A stretch of DNA of 64,000 nt from contig NZ_VIVL01000001.1 in NCBI RefSeq assembly GCF_007828835.1, forward strand, positions 310,001 to 374,000. Reading direction: 5' to 3'. The first letter of the stretch is position 1; the number at the start of each line of letters is the position of its first letter. The notes below the pieces were generated by a model. That model was not told the DNA's origin and searched no databases. It saw only the letters and a list, made by a program, of their open reading frames with translations. This document shows, one piece after another, positions 18,047 through 28,283 of this stretch. This stretch comes from Variovorax beijingensis. GTDB lineage: Bacteria > Pseudomonadota > Gammaproteobacteria > Burkholderiales > Burkholderiaceae_C. The position numbers and the translations under genes are program-made.

Positions 18047-18961
18047 GTGACCCAACCCCGCTGGCAAGGCATCTTCCCCGCCATCACCACCAAGTTCCAC
18101 GCCGACGAAAGCATCGATGCCGAAGGCACCGCGCGGCATATCGACTTCCAGATCCGCAACGGCATCCACGGCCTCGTGACCTGCGGCTCGCTGGGCGAAG
18201 CCAGCACGCTCACGCTCGAAGAGAAGCTGCAGGTGGCGAAGATCGCGCTGGAAGCGGCCGACGGCCGCATCCCGGTGCTGGCCAATGTGTCGGAAACCAG
18301 CACGCGCGAGGCGCTGCGCTACGTGGACGGCGCCAACAAGCTCGGCGTGGCCGGCTTCATGGTGATGCCCTCGGTGATCTACGTGGCCGACGCGCGCGAG
18401 GCCATGCTCAATGTGCGCACCATCGCCAATTCGGCGCAAAAACCCATCATGGTCTACAACAACCCGGTGGCCTACCGGGTGGACCTGAAGCCCGAGCACA
18501 TGCTGGAGCTCGCGGACTGCGAATGGATCGCGGCCATCAAGGAAAGCTCGGACGACATCCGCCGCATCACGGATCTGCGCAACACGGTGGGCGATCGCTA
18601 CCAGCTGTTCCTGGGCGTGGACGACCTGGCCTACGAAGGCCTGGCGCTGGGCTGCGACGGCCTGCTGGCAGGCGTGGGCTGCGCCTTCCCGCGCGAGACG
18701 GTGGCGCTGTACGACCTGATGAAGGCGGGCAAGTTCGCCGAGGCGCTGAAGCTCTACCAGTGGATGACGCCGATGCTGCACCTGGACGTGTCGACCAAGC
18801 TGGTGCAGAACCTCAAGCTGATCGACGTGCTGGTGGGCGTGGGCAGCGAGCACATGCGACGCCCGCGGCTGCCGCTCATCGGCAATGAGCGCGCGGCCAT
18901 CGAGGCCATCGTGAAGAAGGCGCTGGCCACGCGGCCAGCGCAGTACCGGTCGGTCATGTAA
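18047..18961 (+). CDS. DHDPS-family lyase, probable 1-pyrroline-4-hydroxy-2-carboxylate deaminase
   Basis: This 304-residue TIM-barrel enzyme of the dihydrodipicolinate synthase/N-acetylneuraminate lyase family starts with GTG, with AGGAG upstream. The Schiff-base lysine is in AAIKESS (about residue 165) and the YNNP motif is near residue 138. In an operon with a 4-hydroxyproline epimerase and D-hydroxyproline dehydrogenase, the expected role is deamination of pyrroline-4-hydroxy-2-carboxylate to 2-oxoglutarate semialdehyde. The final dehydrogenase is not in the window. The specific function is inferred from the context. Confidence 0.82.
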   Translation: MTQPRWQGIFPAITTKFHADESIDAEGTARHIDFQIRNGIHGLVTCGSLGEASTLTLEEKLQVAKIALEAADGRIPVLANVSETSTREALRYVDGANKLGVAGFMVMPSVIYVADAREAMLNVRTIANSAQKPIMVYNNPVAYRVDLKPEHMLELADCEWIAAIKESSDDIRRITDLRNTVGDRYQLFLGVDDLAYEGLALGCDGLLAGVGCAFPRETVALYDLMKAGKFAEALKLYQWMTPMLHLDVSTKLVQNLKLIDVLVGVGSEHMRRPRLPLIGNERAAIEAIVKKALATRPAQYRSVM

Positions 18962-18998
18962 TAACCGCTCTTTTCATTGTTCCAACCCAGGAAGAAGC

Positions 18999-20141
18999 AT
19001 GAAGACAAAAGCAAGCATGGTTCCACTTCTCGGCGTCGTCGGCCTCGTGGCACTTGCCATCCCTGGCCTGGCGAATGCGCAGGAGCAGGTCGTCAAGATC
19101 GGCCACAGCGGGCCGCTCTCGGGTCCCAATGCCTTCGCGGGCAAGGACAATGAAAACGGCGTGCGCCTCGCCATCGAGGAGCTCAATGCGAAGAAACTCG
19201 TCGTCGGCGGCAAGACGCTGAAGTTCGAACTGGTGTCCGAAGACGACCAGTGCGATGCCAAGACCGGCGTGAGCGTGGCGCAGAAGTTCGTGGACGACGG
19301 CGTCAAGTACGTCATGGGCCCGTACTGCTCGGGCGTGGCCATCCCTGCCTCGCGCATCTATGCCGACGGCGGCACCATGGTCTCCACCGTGGGCACCAAC
19401 CCGAAGGTCACGCAGGGCGGCTACAAGAACCTCTATCGCATCATCGCGAGCGACAACCAGATCGGTTCCAGCATGGCCGTGTATGCGGCCAAGGAGCTGA
19501 AGGTGAAGAAGGTCGGCGTGATCGACGACCGCACCGCCTTCGGCCAGGGCCTGGCGGAAGAGTTCACCAAGGAAGCGAAGAAGCAGGGCCTCACGGTGGT
19601 CGGCCAGGAGTTCACCACCGACAAGGCCGTGGACTTCACCGCCATCCTCACCAACATGAAGGCCAAGGCGCCCGAGGCCATTTTCTTCGGCGGCTATGCG
19701 CCGCAGGCCGCCCCCATGGCGCGCCAGATGAAGCAGCTCGCCGTGCCCGGCAAGCTGCTGGGCGGCGACACCGTCTGCAGCCCCGCCACCGGCAAGATCG
19801 GCGGCGACGCGGTCAACGACCTGGTGTTCTGCGCGCAGGGCGGCTCCATGCTCGAGAAGGCGCAGACCGGTCCGGCCTTCAAGGAGAAATTCAAGAAGCG
19901 CTTCAATGCGGACCCCGATGCGTATGCCGCCTCCTACTACGACCAGGTGCTCTTCATCGGCGAGTCGATGAAAAAGGCCAACTCGATCGATCCCGACAAG
20001 GTGGGCGCGCAGCTCTACAAGGACACCTACAAGGGCGTGGCCGCCACCTACAGCTACGACGACAAGGGCAACATGAAGCAGGCGCCCATCACCGTCTTCA
20101 CCTTCAAGAACGCGGCCCCGGTGCCCATCGCCAGCTACTGA
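18999..20141 (+). CDS. Branched-chain amino acid-type ABC transporter substrate-binding protein (LivK-like)
   Basis: This 380-residue periplasmic binding protein has a signal peptide ending at ANA near residue 27. The LivK-type start of the mature protein ([12 protein letters not shown]) and the periplasmic-binding fold type I pattern follow. It lies between the deaminase and the epimerase with no permease or ATPase beside it, so it probably works with a Liv-type membrane complex encoded elsewhere. Hydroxyproline is the likely ligand, from context. Confidence 0.92.
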   Translation: MKTKASMVPLLGVVGLVALAIPGLANAQEQVVKIGHSGPLSGPNAFAGKDNENGVRLAIEELNAKKLVVGGKTLKFELVSEDDQCDAKTGVSVAQKFVDDGVKYVMGPYCSGVAIPASRIYADGGTMVSTVGTNPKVTQGGYKNLYRIIASDNQIGSSMAVYAAKELKVKKVGVIDDRTAFGQGLAEEFTKEAKKQGLTVVGQEFTTDKAVDFTAILTNMKAKAPEAIFFGGYAPQAAPMARQMKQLAVPGKLLGGDTVCSPATGKIGGDAVNDLVFCAQGGSMLEKAQTGPAFKEKFKKRFNADPDAYAASYYDQVLFIGESMKKANSIDPDKVGAQLYKDTYKGVAATYSYDDKGNMKQAPITVFTFKNAAPVPIASY

Positions 20142-20155
20142 ACGGACGCCGCCGC

Positions 20156-21094
20156 ATGCAGCGCATCCAGATCATCGACTCTCACACGGGCGGCGAGCCC
20201 ACGCGCCTGGTCATCGGCGGGTTTCCCGACCTGGGCGGCGGCTCCATGGCCGAGCGCCGCGCGCTGCTGGCCGACCGGCACGACAAATGGCGCGCGGCCA
20301 CCGTGCTCGAGCCACGCGGCAGCGATGTGGTGGTGGGCGCGCTGCTGTGCGAGCCCGTGTCGAAAGACGCCGCGGCCGGCGTGATCTTCTTCAACAACAC
20401 CGGCTACCTGGGCATGTGCGGCCACGGCACCATCGGCCTGGTCGCGAGCCTCGCGCACATGGGGCGCATCGGCGCCGGCCAGCACCGCATCGAGACGCCC
20501 GTGGGCACCGTCACGGCCACGCTGCATGCCGATGGTTCGGTCAGCGTGCGCAACGTGCCCGCGTACCGGCATCTGCGCCAGGCGGCGGTGGAACTGCCCG
20601 GCCATGGCACGGTGCGCGGCGACGTGGCCTGGGGCGGCAACTGGTTCTTCCTGGTGAGCGAGCACGGCCAGCGCGTGGCCAGCGACAACCTCGACGCGCT
20701 GACCGGCTACGCCGCGGCCCTGCGCCGCGCGCTCGCGGCGCAGGGCATCAGGGGCGCCGACGGCGCGGAGATCGATCACATCGAGCTCTTCGCCGCCGAC
20801 GACGAAGGCGCCGACAGCCGCAACTTCGTGCTGTGCCCCGGCAATGCCTACGACCGCTCGCCCTGCGGCACCGGCACCAGCGCCAAGATCGCCTGCCTCG
20901 CGGCCGACGGCAAGCTCGCGCCGGGCGAAGTGTGGACGCAGGCCAGCGTGATCGGCAGCCGCTTCGAGGCCAGCTACGCGTTGGAAGATGGCGGCAGGGT
21001 CATTCCGACGCTGCGCGGGCGCGCCCACATCAGCGCCGAAGCGACGCTGCTGATCGACGGCAACGATCCTTTCGGGTGGGGAATCCGGCTCTAG
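20156..21094 (+). CDS. lhpA: 4-hydroxyproline 2-epimerase (proline racemase family)
   Basis: This 312-residue proline-racemase-fold enzyme has both catalytic cysteines: C88 in MCGHGT and C237 in SPCGTGTSA. Two cysteines separate epimerases/racemases from the Thr/Cys dehydratases of the family. It converts trans-4-hydroxy-L-proline to cis-4-hydroxy-D-proline, the first step of the pathway. It starts 14 bp after the binding protein and ends 11 bp before the dehydrogenase, within one operon. Specificity for hydroxyproline rather than proline is supported by the neighbours. Confidence 0.9.
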   Translation: MQRIQIIDSHTGGEPTRLVIGGFPDLGGGSMAERRALLADRHDKWRAATVLEPRGSDVVVGALLCEPVSKDAAAGVIFFNNTGYLGMCGHGTIGLVASLAHMGRIGAGQHRIETPVGTVTATLHADGSVSVRNVPAYRHLRQAAVELPGHGTVRGDVAWGGNWFFLVSEHGQRVASDNLDALTGYAAALRRALAAQGIRGADGAEIDHIELFAADDEGADSRNFVLCPGNAYDRSPCGTGTSAKIACLAADGKLAPGEVWTQASVIGSRFEASYALEDGGRVIPTLRGRAHISAEATLLIDGNDPFGWGIRL

Positions 21095-21105
21095 CGCCGG
21101 CCGGC

Positions 21106-22236
21106 ATGGATTCGGATGTGATCGTCATCGGCGCCGGCATCGTCGGTGCCGCCTGCGCGCATGCGCTGGCGCAGGCCGGCCGCCGCGTGCTGGTGCTCGA
21201 CGCGCGCATCGGTGGCGCCACCGGCGCGGGCATGGGCCACCTCGTGGTGATGGACGACAACCCGGCCGAACTTGCGTTGAGCCGCCATTCGATCGCGCAG
21301 TGGCGCGCCCTGGTGCCGCGCATGGGCGAAGACTGCGCGTACAGCGCCTGCGGCACGCTCTGGATCGCAGCCAACGAAGAAGAAATGGCCGAGGCCGAGC
21401 GCAAGCGGCAGCGGCTGCATGCACACGGCATCGACAGCCGCCTGCTCGATGCGCCTGCGCTCGCACGCGCCGAGCCCGCGCTGCGCCAAGGCCTCGCTGG
21501 CGCGCTCGAAGTGCCCGGCGACGGCATCCTCTATGCGCCGAACGCGGCGCGCTGGCTGCTCGCGCAGGGCGGCGCTTCGATCCGCGTCGAGCACGCGCAG
21601 GTCGATGCGATTGAAGACGACGGCACGCTGCAGCTTGCCGACGGCAGCCGCCGCACCGCGCCGCAGGTCGTGCTGGCCAACGGCATCGAAGCGACGGCGC
21701 TGTGCCCCGAACTCCCGATCCGTCCCAAGAAGGGCCACCTGTTGATCACCGACCGCTACCCTGGCACGGTGCACCACCAGCTCGTCGAACTCGGCTATGT
21801 GACCAGCGCGCACCACAGCGACGGCGATTCGGTCGCCTTCAACGTGCAGCCGCGGCCCACGGGCCAGCTGCTGATCGGCTCCTCGCGCCAGTTCGGCACC
21901 ACCGATCCGGCCGTCGAAGCGCCGATGCTCGCGCGCATGCTGCAGCGCGCAATCGGCTACCTGCCGGGGCTCGCGGACCTCAACGCGGTCCGCTCCTGGA
22001 CCGGCATGCGCGCCGCCACGCCCGACGGGCTGCCGCTGCTGGGCAAGCACCCGTGGCGCGAGAAGCTCTGGCTCGCGGTCGGCCACGAAGGCCTGGGCGT
22101 GACCACCGCGCCGGGCAGCGCGCACCTGCTCGCAGCGCTGATGACCGGCGCCGGGCCCGGGTTCGACGCGGCGCCCTATGCACCGCGCGGCCTGCTGGAG
22201 GAGCGCATGAGCGCAGCGCCAAGGGTGCACCAGTGA
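21106..22236 (+). CDS. FAD-dependent D-hydroxyproline dehydrogenase, D-amino-acid-oxidase-fold subunit
   Basis: This 376-residue flavoprotein has an N-terminal dinucleotide-binding motif GAGIVGAA (about residues 8-15). The C-terminal segment RPATPDGLPLLG-like (RAATPDGLPLLG) is typical of glycine oxidase/D-amino acid dehydrogenase folds. It overlaps the gene for a small [2Fe-2S] protein, followed by a second flavoprotein. This matches the three-part D-hydroxyproline dehydrogenase of hydroxyproline operons, where this subunit oxidises cis-4-hydroxy-D-proline to pyrroline-4-hydroxy-2-carboxylate. Confidence 0.88.
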   Translation: MDSDVIVIGAGIVGAACAHALAQAGRRVLVLDARIGGATGAGMGHLVVMDDNPAELALSRHSIAQWRALVPRMGEDCAYSACGTLWIAANEEEMAEAERKRQRLHAHGIDSRLLDAPALARAEPALRQGLAGALEVPGDGILYAPNAARWLLAQGGASIRVEHAQVDAIEDDGTLQLADGSRRTAPQVVLANGIEATALCPELPIRPKKGHLLITDRYPGTVHHQLVELGYVTSAHHSDGDSVAFNVQPRPTGQLLIGSSRQFGTTDPAVEAPMLARMLQRAIGYLPGLADLNAVRSWTGMRAATPDGLPLLGKHPWREKLWLAVGHEGLGVTTAPGSAHLLAALMTGAGPGFDAAPYAPRGLLEERMSAAPRVHQ

Positions 22237-22481
22237 GCGGCCAGACCCTGCTGCACATCGACGGCCAACCCGTCCGCGTGAAGGCGGGCAGCTCGGTCGC
22301 CGCGGCGCTGCGCGTGGCCGGCGGCATGGGCGTGGCGCGCACCTCCGTCACGGGCCAGCCGCGCGCGCCTTTCTGCGGCATGGGCGTGTGCCAGGAATGC
22401 CGCGTGCTGATCGACGGCCGGCGCAGGCTCGCCTGCCAGGCGGTCTGCGCCGAAGGCATGCGCGTGGAGACCTCGGAATGA
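22233..22481 (+). CDS. Small [2Fe-2S] ferredoxin-like subunit of the D-hydroxyproline dehydrogenase
   Basis: This 82-residue protein starts with GTG and overlaps the upstream stop. Cysteines in FCGMGVCQEC and a later CQAVC match plant-type [2Fe-2S] ferredoxin subunits of sarcosine-oxidase-like and hydroxyproline dehydrogenase complexes. It would pass electrons between the two flavoprotein subunits encoded on either side. Both overlaps are with complex partners, which suggests coupled translation in fixed stoichiometry. Confidence 0.9.
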   Translation: MSGQTLLHIDGQPVRVKAGSSVAAALRVAGGMGVARTSVTGQPRAPFCGMGVCQECRVLIDGRRRLACQAVCAEGMRVETSE

Positions 22482-23770
22482 CCGCTCTGGCGCTGGAGCA
22501 CTGCGACCTGCTGATCGTCGGCGCAGGCCCCGCCGGCATGGCCGCGGCGGTGGCCGCTGCGCCGAGCGGCGCATCGATCGCCGTGATCGACGACAACCCC
22601 GCGCCCGGCGGGCAGATCTGGCGCGACGGCCCCGGCGCATCGCTGCCCGTGGCTGCGCGCACCTGGCGCGATGCGCTCGAACGCCATGCCAACATCCGCG
22701 TGTGCAGCGGCACGCGCGTCGTGGCGGCGCCTGCGCGCAACGAACTGCTGCTCGAAGACGCCGAACGCGGCTGGCGCATGCAGTGGAACAAACTGATCCT
22801 CTGCACCGGCGCGCGCGAGCTGCTGCTGCCCTTCCCGGGCTGGACGCTGCCCGGCGTCACGGGCGCGGGGGGATTGCAGGCGCTCATCAAGGCGGGCCTG
22901 CCGGTCGAAGGCGAACGCATCGTGATCGCGGGCAGCGGGCCTCTGCTGCTGGCCGCCGCGGCCTCCGCACGCGCGGCGGGCGCCAAGGTCGTGCGCGTTG
23001 CCGAGCAGGCCTCGTTCGCGGCGGTCGCGGGCTTTGCAGCCAGCCTGCTGCGCTGGCCGGGCAAGGCGATGCAGGCGGTGACGTTGGCCGATGGGCAGTA
23101 CCGCACCTCATCGCGCATCGTTTCGGCGCACGGCGGGGCGCGGGTCGAGTCGGTCCGGCTTCTCCAGGGCGACCGCGAGGTGGAGATCGCCTGCGACCGC
23201 ATCGCCTGCGGCTTCGGCCTCGTGCCCAACACGCAGCTCGGCCGGATGCTGGGCTGCACCCTCGCGCCCACGGATGCCGGGGCACAGGCGCTGGCTGTCG
23301 ATGCGTTGCAAGCGACCAGCCTGCCCGGCATCTACGCGGCCGGCGAATGCACCGGTTTCGGCGGCAGCGAGCGCGCGCTGGTCCAGGGCACCATCGCCGG
23401 CCATGCGGCGGTCGGGAGCGAGCGCGCGGCGAAGCCGCACGAAGCTGAGCGCGCCCGCTGGAATGCCTTTGCGGCGCGGCTGCACCGAAGCTTCGCCCTC
23501 GGCCCCGCCATCAGGCAGATGCCGCAGCCCGGCACCCTCGTATGCCGCTGCGAAGACGTACCCTTCTCCGCATTGGCGGATTGCAGCGGCTGGATCGACG
23601 CCAAGCTCCATCGCCGCTGCGGCATGGGTGCCTGCCAGGGGCGCGTGTGCGGCGATGCGGCGCAGTTCCTGTTCGGCTGGACGCCGCCCGCGCCGCGGCC
23701 GCCGCTCTCGCCGGCGCGCATCGCAACGCTGGCCGGCCTCGCGGGCCATGAGGATGTGGACCGACAATGA
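22478..23770 (+). CDS. FAD/NAD(P)-binding oxidoreductase with C-terminal BFD-type [2Fe-2S] domain (dehydrogenase subunit)
   Basis: This 430-residue protein has an N-terminal FAD site GAGPAGMAAA (about residues 14-23) and a second nucleotide-binding GSGPLLLAAAA-like motif near residue 150. The C-terminal bacterioferritin-associated-ferredoxin-like cluster has cysteines in CRCEDV and CGMGACQGRVC (about residues 355-400). It is the electron-transfer subunit of the heteromeric D-hydroxyproline dehydrogenase, comparable to the alpha subunit of octopine/nopaline and sarcosine oxidases. It overlaps its neighbours by four bases on both sides. Confidence 0.9.
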   Translation: MTALALEHCDLLIVGAGPAGMAAAVAAAPSGASIAVIDDNPAPGGQIWRDGPGASLPVAARTWRDALERHANIRVCSGTRVVAAPARNELLLEDAERGWRMQWNKLILCTGARELLLPFPGWTLPGVTGAGGLQALIKAGLPVEGERIVIAGSGPLLLAAAASARAAGAKVVRVAEQASFAAVAGFAASLLRWPGKAMQAVTLADGQYRTSSRIVSAHGGARVESVRLLQGDREVEIACDRIACGFGLVPNTQLGRMLGCTLAPTDAGAQALAVDALQATSLPGIYAAGECTGFGGSERALVQGTIAGHAAVGSERAAKPHEAERARWNAFAARLHRSFALGPAIRQMPQPGTLVCRCEDVPFSALADCSGWIDAKLHRRCGMGACQGRVCGDAAQFLFGWTPPAPRPPLSPARIATLAGLAGHEDVDRQ

Positions 23771-24468
23771 GCCCGAAGCAGCTGCAGCAAAAGAAAACAA
23801 TGTCCGCCACGAAGACCGTGCCCCGCCCCCAGCCCAAGCGACGGGCTGCCGACCTCGCCTATGACGCGATCGAGACGCTGCTGTCCACGCTGCAGCTGGA
23901 GCCCGGCAGCCAGATCGTCGAAGCCGACCTCGCCGAGCGCACCGGCCTGGGCCGCACCCCGGTGCGCGAGGCGCTGATGCGCATGGTGTCCATCGGCCTC
24001 ATCGTGCAGCAGCCGCGCCGCGGCCTGCTGGTGTCGACCATCGACCTGGCCGACCACCTCGACGTGATCCAGACCCGGCGCGTGCTCGAACGGCTGATTG
24101 CGGCCTGCTCGGCGCGCCGCGCCACCGCGCTGCAGCGCAAGGAGATCGTGCGCTGTGCCGAGCTGATGGTGAAGGCCGCCCATCGCGGCGACCTGAACGA
24201 CTACATGCAGGCCGACCGCGCGCTCGACCTCGTCAACCACCAGGCGAGCCACAACGATTCGGCGGTGAAGGCCGTGATTCCGGTCATCGTGCAGTGCCGC
24301 CGCTTCTGGTACGCCTACCAGCATGAAGGCGAGATCGTGGAAGGCGCCAATGCGCACCTCGAGCTCGCGCAGGGCATCGCAACCGGCGACGAGGCCGCGG
24401 CCGTCGCGGGCGCCAACCGCCTGATGGACTACCTCGAGCTGTTCGCCCGCAAGGTGATCGACAACTGA
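23767..24468 (+). CDS. GntR family transcriptional regulator, FCD subfamily (hydroxyproline operon)
   Basis: This 233-residue regulator has a winged helix at about residues 25-90 (recognition segment TGLGRTPVREAL) and an FCD effector domain. Translation starts within the stop of the last dehydrogenase gene; an in-frame ATG at 23800 is an alternative start. Encoding the regulator at the end of the operon suggests self-regulation, probably at the AT-rich region at 17975-18010. A pathway intermediate is the likely inducer. Confidence 0.9.
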   Translation: MSPKQLQQKKTMSATKTVPRPQPKRRAADLAYDAIETLLSTLQLEPGSQIVEADLAERTGLGRTPVREALMRMVSIGLIVQQPRRGLLVSTIDLADHLDVIQTRRVLERLIAACSARRATALQRKEIVRCAELMVKAAHRGDLNDYMQADRALDLVNHQASHNDSAVKAVIPVIVQCRRFWYAYQHEGEIVEGANAHLELAQGIATGDEAAAVAGANRLMDYLELFARKVIDN

Positions 24469-24554
24469 GGCCCCGGTTTGCGGGCGCGTCCGCCAGGCGG
24501 CAAGCCCGGGGAATTCCGCGTGCCGCGGCGTGGCCATCGGCGCATACTGGCCCG

Positions 24555-25478
24555 ATGGCCGTCGCACCCCGCGCCCAACCCGAGGACTTCTTCAGCACCG
24601 AGGAGTGGCAGTCGCTCACCGCCCGCTCTTCATGGAAGGGCCTGTGCCTGGTGGCGCACTGCTGGGGCGTCATCGGCGCCGCGATGCTCGCGGGCATCGA
24701 GTGGCCGTGGACCGTGCCGCTCATGGTGCCGATCGTCGGCGCGCGGCAGCTCGGTCTCTTCATCCTCATGCATGATGCCGCGCATGCAGGCCTGCACCGC
24801 AGCCGCAGGGTCAACGACTGGGTGGGTTACTGGCTGTGCTCCTCCACGCTGCGCGACTACCGGCCCTACCACCTGCAGCACCACCGCTTCGTGCAGCAGA
24901 CCGAAGACCCGGACCTGGTGCTGTCCACGCCCTTCCCGATCACGCGCGATTCGATGTGGCGCAAGGCCGTGCGCGACCTGAGCGGCCAGACCTTCTACAA
25001 GCAGCGCTTCGGCCACATCGCCGAAGGCATCCGGCACCGCGCACCCGGCGAATCGGCGCTGAAGGCCTTCGGGCGCGAGCTGGCGAAAGACCGCCGCTTC
25101 CTCGCCGGCAACGGCCTCGGCCTGCTGGCCTTCGCGCTGGCCGGGCATGGGTGGGCCTGGCTCCTGATGTGGCTGCTGCCGATGGCCACCTGGCTGCCGC
25201 TCGTGAGCCGCGTGCGCAACATCGCCGAACATGCGCTGGTGGCGCAGAACGAGGCCGATCCGCTGCGCCAGGCGCGCACCACGCACGCCGGCTGGCTGGA
25301 GCGCGCGCTGGTGGCGCCCTACTGGGTCAACTACCACTGCGAGCACCACATGTTCACCAGCCTGCCCTGCTGGAGCCTGCCGAAGGCGCACCGCCTGCTG
25401 CAGCGGCGCGGCGCCACCGCGCGCATGGAAGTGCAGCCGGGCTACCTGAGCCTGCTCAAGCGCGCCGCGCCCGCCTGA
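24555..25478 (+). CDS. Membrane fatty acid desaturase-like diiron enzyme
   Basis: This 307-residue integral membrane protein has the three histidine boxes of membrane desaturases: HDAAH (about residue 74), HLQHH (about residue 112) and HCEHH near residue 264. About four hydrophobic segments surround them. The family introduces double bonds or hydroxyl groups into acyl lipids or carotenoids. The lipid substrate cannot be named. It is 86 bp downstream of the GntR gene and probably independent of it. Confidence 0.9.
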   Translation: MAVAPRAQPEDFFSTEEWQSLTARSSWKGLCLVAHCWGVIGAAMLAGIEWPWTVPLMVPIVGARQLGLFILMHDAAHAGLHRSRRVNDWVGYWLCSSTLRDYRPYHLQHHRFVQQTEDPDLVLSTPFPITRDSMWRKAVRDLSGQTFYKQRFGHIAEGIRHRAPGESALKAFGRELAKDRRFLAGNGLGLLAFALAGHGWAWLLMWLLPMATWLPLVSRVRNIAEHALVAQNEADPLRQARTTHAGWLERALVAPYWVNYHCEHHMFTSLPCWSLPKAHRLLQRRGATARMEVQPGYLSLLKRAAPA

Positions 25479-25497
25479 CGGGCGCCCGGCCGCTGCT

Positions 25498-25812
25498 TCA
25501 GTCCGCGGCCAGCTCGGGTCCGGGCCAGCCCAGCAGCTCGGCCAGCCGCTGCACGATCCAGCCGGCCTCGGCCGCCGACACGCCGGCTTCGGGCGCCGTG
25601 AGCCCGGCATGGATGCGCCGCAGGATCTCGCTCTCGACCGGCACCTCGGTGTGGTGCTGGATCTGCGCGTGGCCCACGAGGTGGCTGGCCAGGTCCTCGC
25701 ATATCTCGTAGCGCTCGCGCACCACGCCGATCGGCTCCGACAGGCGCTGGCGCGCATCGCTGTAGACCGCGAAGAACGAGGGCGGGATGAAGATCTGGTT
25801 GTCGTCGGACAT
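25498..25812 (-). CDS. Conserved small protein of unknown function
   Basis: This is a 104-residue acidic, soluble protein with no membrane segment. It starts with MSDDNQIFIPPSFFAVY, followed by a helical region with several histidines (HLVGHAQIQHHTE). I do not recognise a domain. The same frame is open further upstream, but ATG at 25812 is the natural start because the upstream part overlaps the small basic gene at 25899-26069 in another frame. Confidence 0.65.
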   Translation of the reverse strand: MSDDNQIFIPPSFFAVYSDARQRLSEPIGVVRERYEICEDLASHLVGHAQIQHHTEVPVESEILRRIHAGLTAPEAGVSAAEAGWIVQRLAELLGWPGPELAAD

Positions 25813-25842
25813 CGCGGATTGGATTTGTGGCTGCCCCAATGA

Positions 25843-25866
25843 CAAAACGCGCCCGGGGGCGCGTTC
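25843..25866 (-). terminator. Terminator after the small basic protein gene (minus strand)
   Basis: Read on the minus strand, ACGCGCCC pairs with GGGCGCGT across a short loop and is followed by TTTTGT. It separates the small basic gene from the 104-residue gene. Confidence 0.6.
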
Positions 25867-25898
25867 GTCGCGGCTCTTGCGAGCCTCCGGGGGCTGGA

Positions 25899-26069
25899 TC
25901 AGCCGCCCTTCTTGGCGCGCTTGCCGGGGTTCTTCTTGCTGCGCGTGGCGGTGCCGCGTTCCAGGCTGACCTTCTGGCCGCCACCGGACTTGGGCAGGGC
26001 GTAGCCGGGCAGGGGCGTCGGCTTCGGGGTGGCAACGCGGTCGGCTTCGGTACGAATTTTCTTGGGCAT
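25899..26069 (-). CDS. Small Lys/Arg-rich protein, 56 residues
   Basis: This short gene encodes 56 residues beginning MPKKIRTEAD and ending in a run rich in lysine (RSKKNPGKRAKKGG). The high net positive charge and lack of hydrophobic segments suggest a nucleic-acid- or ribosome-associated protein. It lies about 100 bp downstream of the DbpA helicase gene on the same strand and has its own terminator. The codon usage is G+C-rich like its neighbours, which supports real coding. No family is recognised. Confidence 0.6.
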   Translation of the reverse strand: MPKKIRTEADRVATPKPTPLPGYALPKSGGGQKVSLERGTATRSKKNPGKRAKKGG

Positions 26070-26168
26070 GAAAAGCTCGGGTAAAAAAGTGATGTTCGAG
26101 GCTCAATTAGGCCACAGCGGGGATTTTGCCTGCCGGAAGCCGAAGCAACCGGCACGGCGGGGTGACTT

Positions 26169-27599
<1,431 letters not shown>

Positions 27600-27621
27600 C
27601 GTTTTGCAGCCGGACGGCCGC

Positions 27622-27675
27622 AACAAAAACAAAGGCCTTGCCAAGCGCCCGCCGCGGGGCGCTTGCAAGGCCCTT
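27622..27675 (-). terminator. Rho-independent terminator downstream of infA (minus strand)
   Basis: On the minus strand a long interrupted stem (AAGGGCCTTG...CAAGGCCTTT) around a G+C-rich core is followed by a T-rich tract (TTTGTTTTTGTT). It separates infA from dbpA. Confidence 0.8.
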
Positions 27676-27688
27676 CGTCCGTCGCGGA

Positions 27689-27961
27689 TCAGCGGCGAGG
27701 TGCGTTGTTGTTGCCGGAGTTGGTCGGCGGCGGGCCGCGACGCTCCAGGTGGCGGAAGGTGATGCGACCCTTGGTCAGGTCGTAGGGCGAGAGTTCGAGC
27801 GACACCTTGTCACCCGCCAGGATGCGGATGTGGTGCTTGCGCATCTTGCCGCCGCTGTAGGCGATCAGCTGGTGGCCGTTGTCGAGCGTCACGCGGTAGC
27901 GCGAGTCGGGCAGGACTTCGGTCACTGCGCCGTTCATTTCGATCAGTTCTTCCTTGGGCAT
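27689..27961 (-). CDS. infA: Translation initiation factor IF-1 (longer paralogue)
   Basis: This 90-residue S1/OB-fold protein begins [13 protein letters not shown] and contains the conserved [10 protein letters not shown] segment and YDLTKGRI. Canonical IF-1 has 72 residues. The extra C-terminal tail (about 18 residues, ending in a polar and Arg-rich sequence) is typical of the second IF-1 copy found in many Betaproteobacteria outside the ribosomal protein operon. It binds the A site of the 30S subunit during initiation. Confidence 0.93.
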   Translation of the reverse strand: MPKEELIEMNGAVTEVLPDSRYRVTLDNGHQLIAYSGGKMRKHHIRILAGDKVSLELSPYDLTKGRITFRHLERRGPPPTNSGNNNAPRR

Positions 27962-28022
27962 GTGTGATTACCTCTGAATTCTCGTTCGATGTGTGTTGGA
28001 GATGAAGATGGGCGTAATTGTT

Positions 28023-28283
28023 TCAGCCCGCGCACGGCAAGGCCAGCGGTGCGCTGCGGGGGTGGCGTTCGCGCACCCAGCCGAGGCCCTGGGCGACGGC
28101 ATAGCGTGCCGCGGCGGCGTGGCTGGCAAAGCGCGGCGTGAAACGCATCACGCGGTCGTGCATGCCGCTGCCCCGGCCGGAGCGGATCGAGACGGACGCG
28201 GCGAAATTGCCGTCGTCCTGGTGGCGAATGAGCGGGGAAACAAGGTACTTGCCCACCGCGATACTGTGTTGAATGATGTCCAT
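28023..28283 (-). CDS. Small conserved protein of unknown function, upstream of infA
   Basis: This 86-residue protein starts MDIIQHSIAVGKYLV and is rich in Arg, His and Ala, with a short strand/helix pattern and no membrane segment or signal. I do not recognise a family. It precedes infA on the same strand by about 60 bp and may be co-transcribed with it. The frame stays open further upstream, but ATG at 28283 is the most natural start. Confidence 0.6.
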   Translation of the reverse strand: MDIIQHSIAVGKYLVSPLIRHQDDGNFAASVSIRSGRGSGMHDRVMRFTPRFASHAAAARYAVAQGLGWVRERHPRSAPLALPCAG

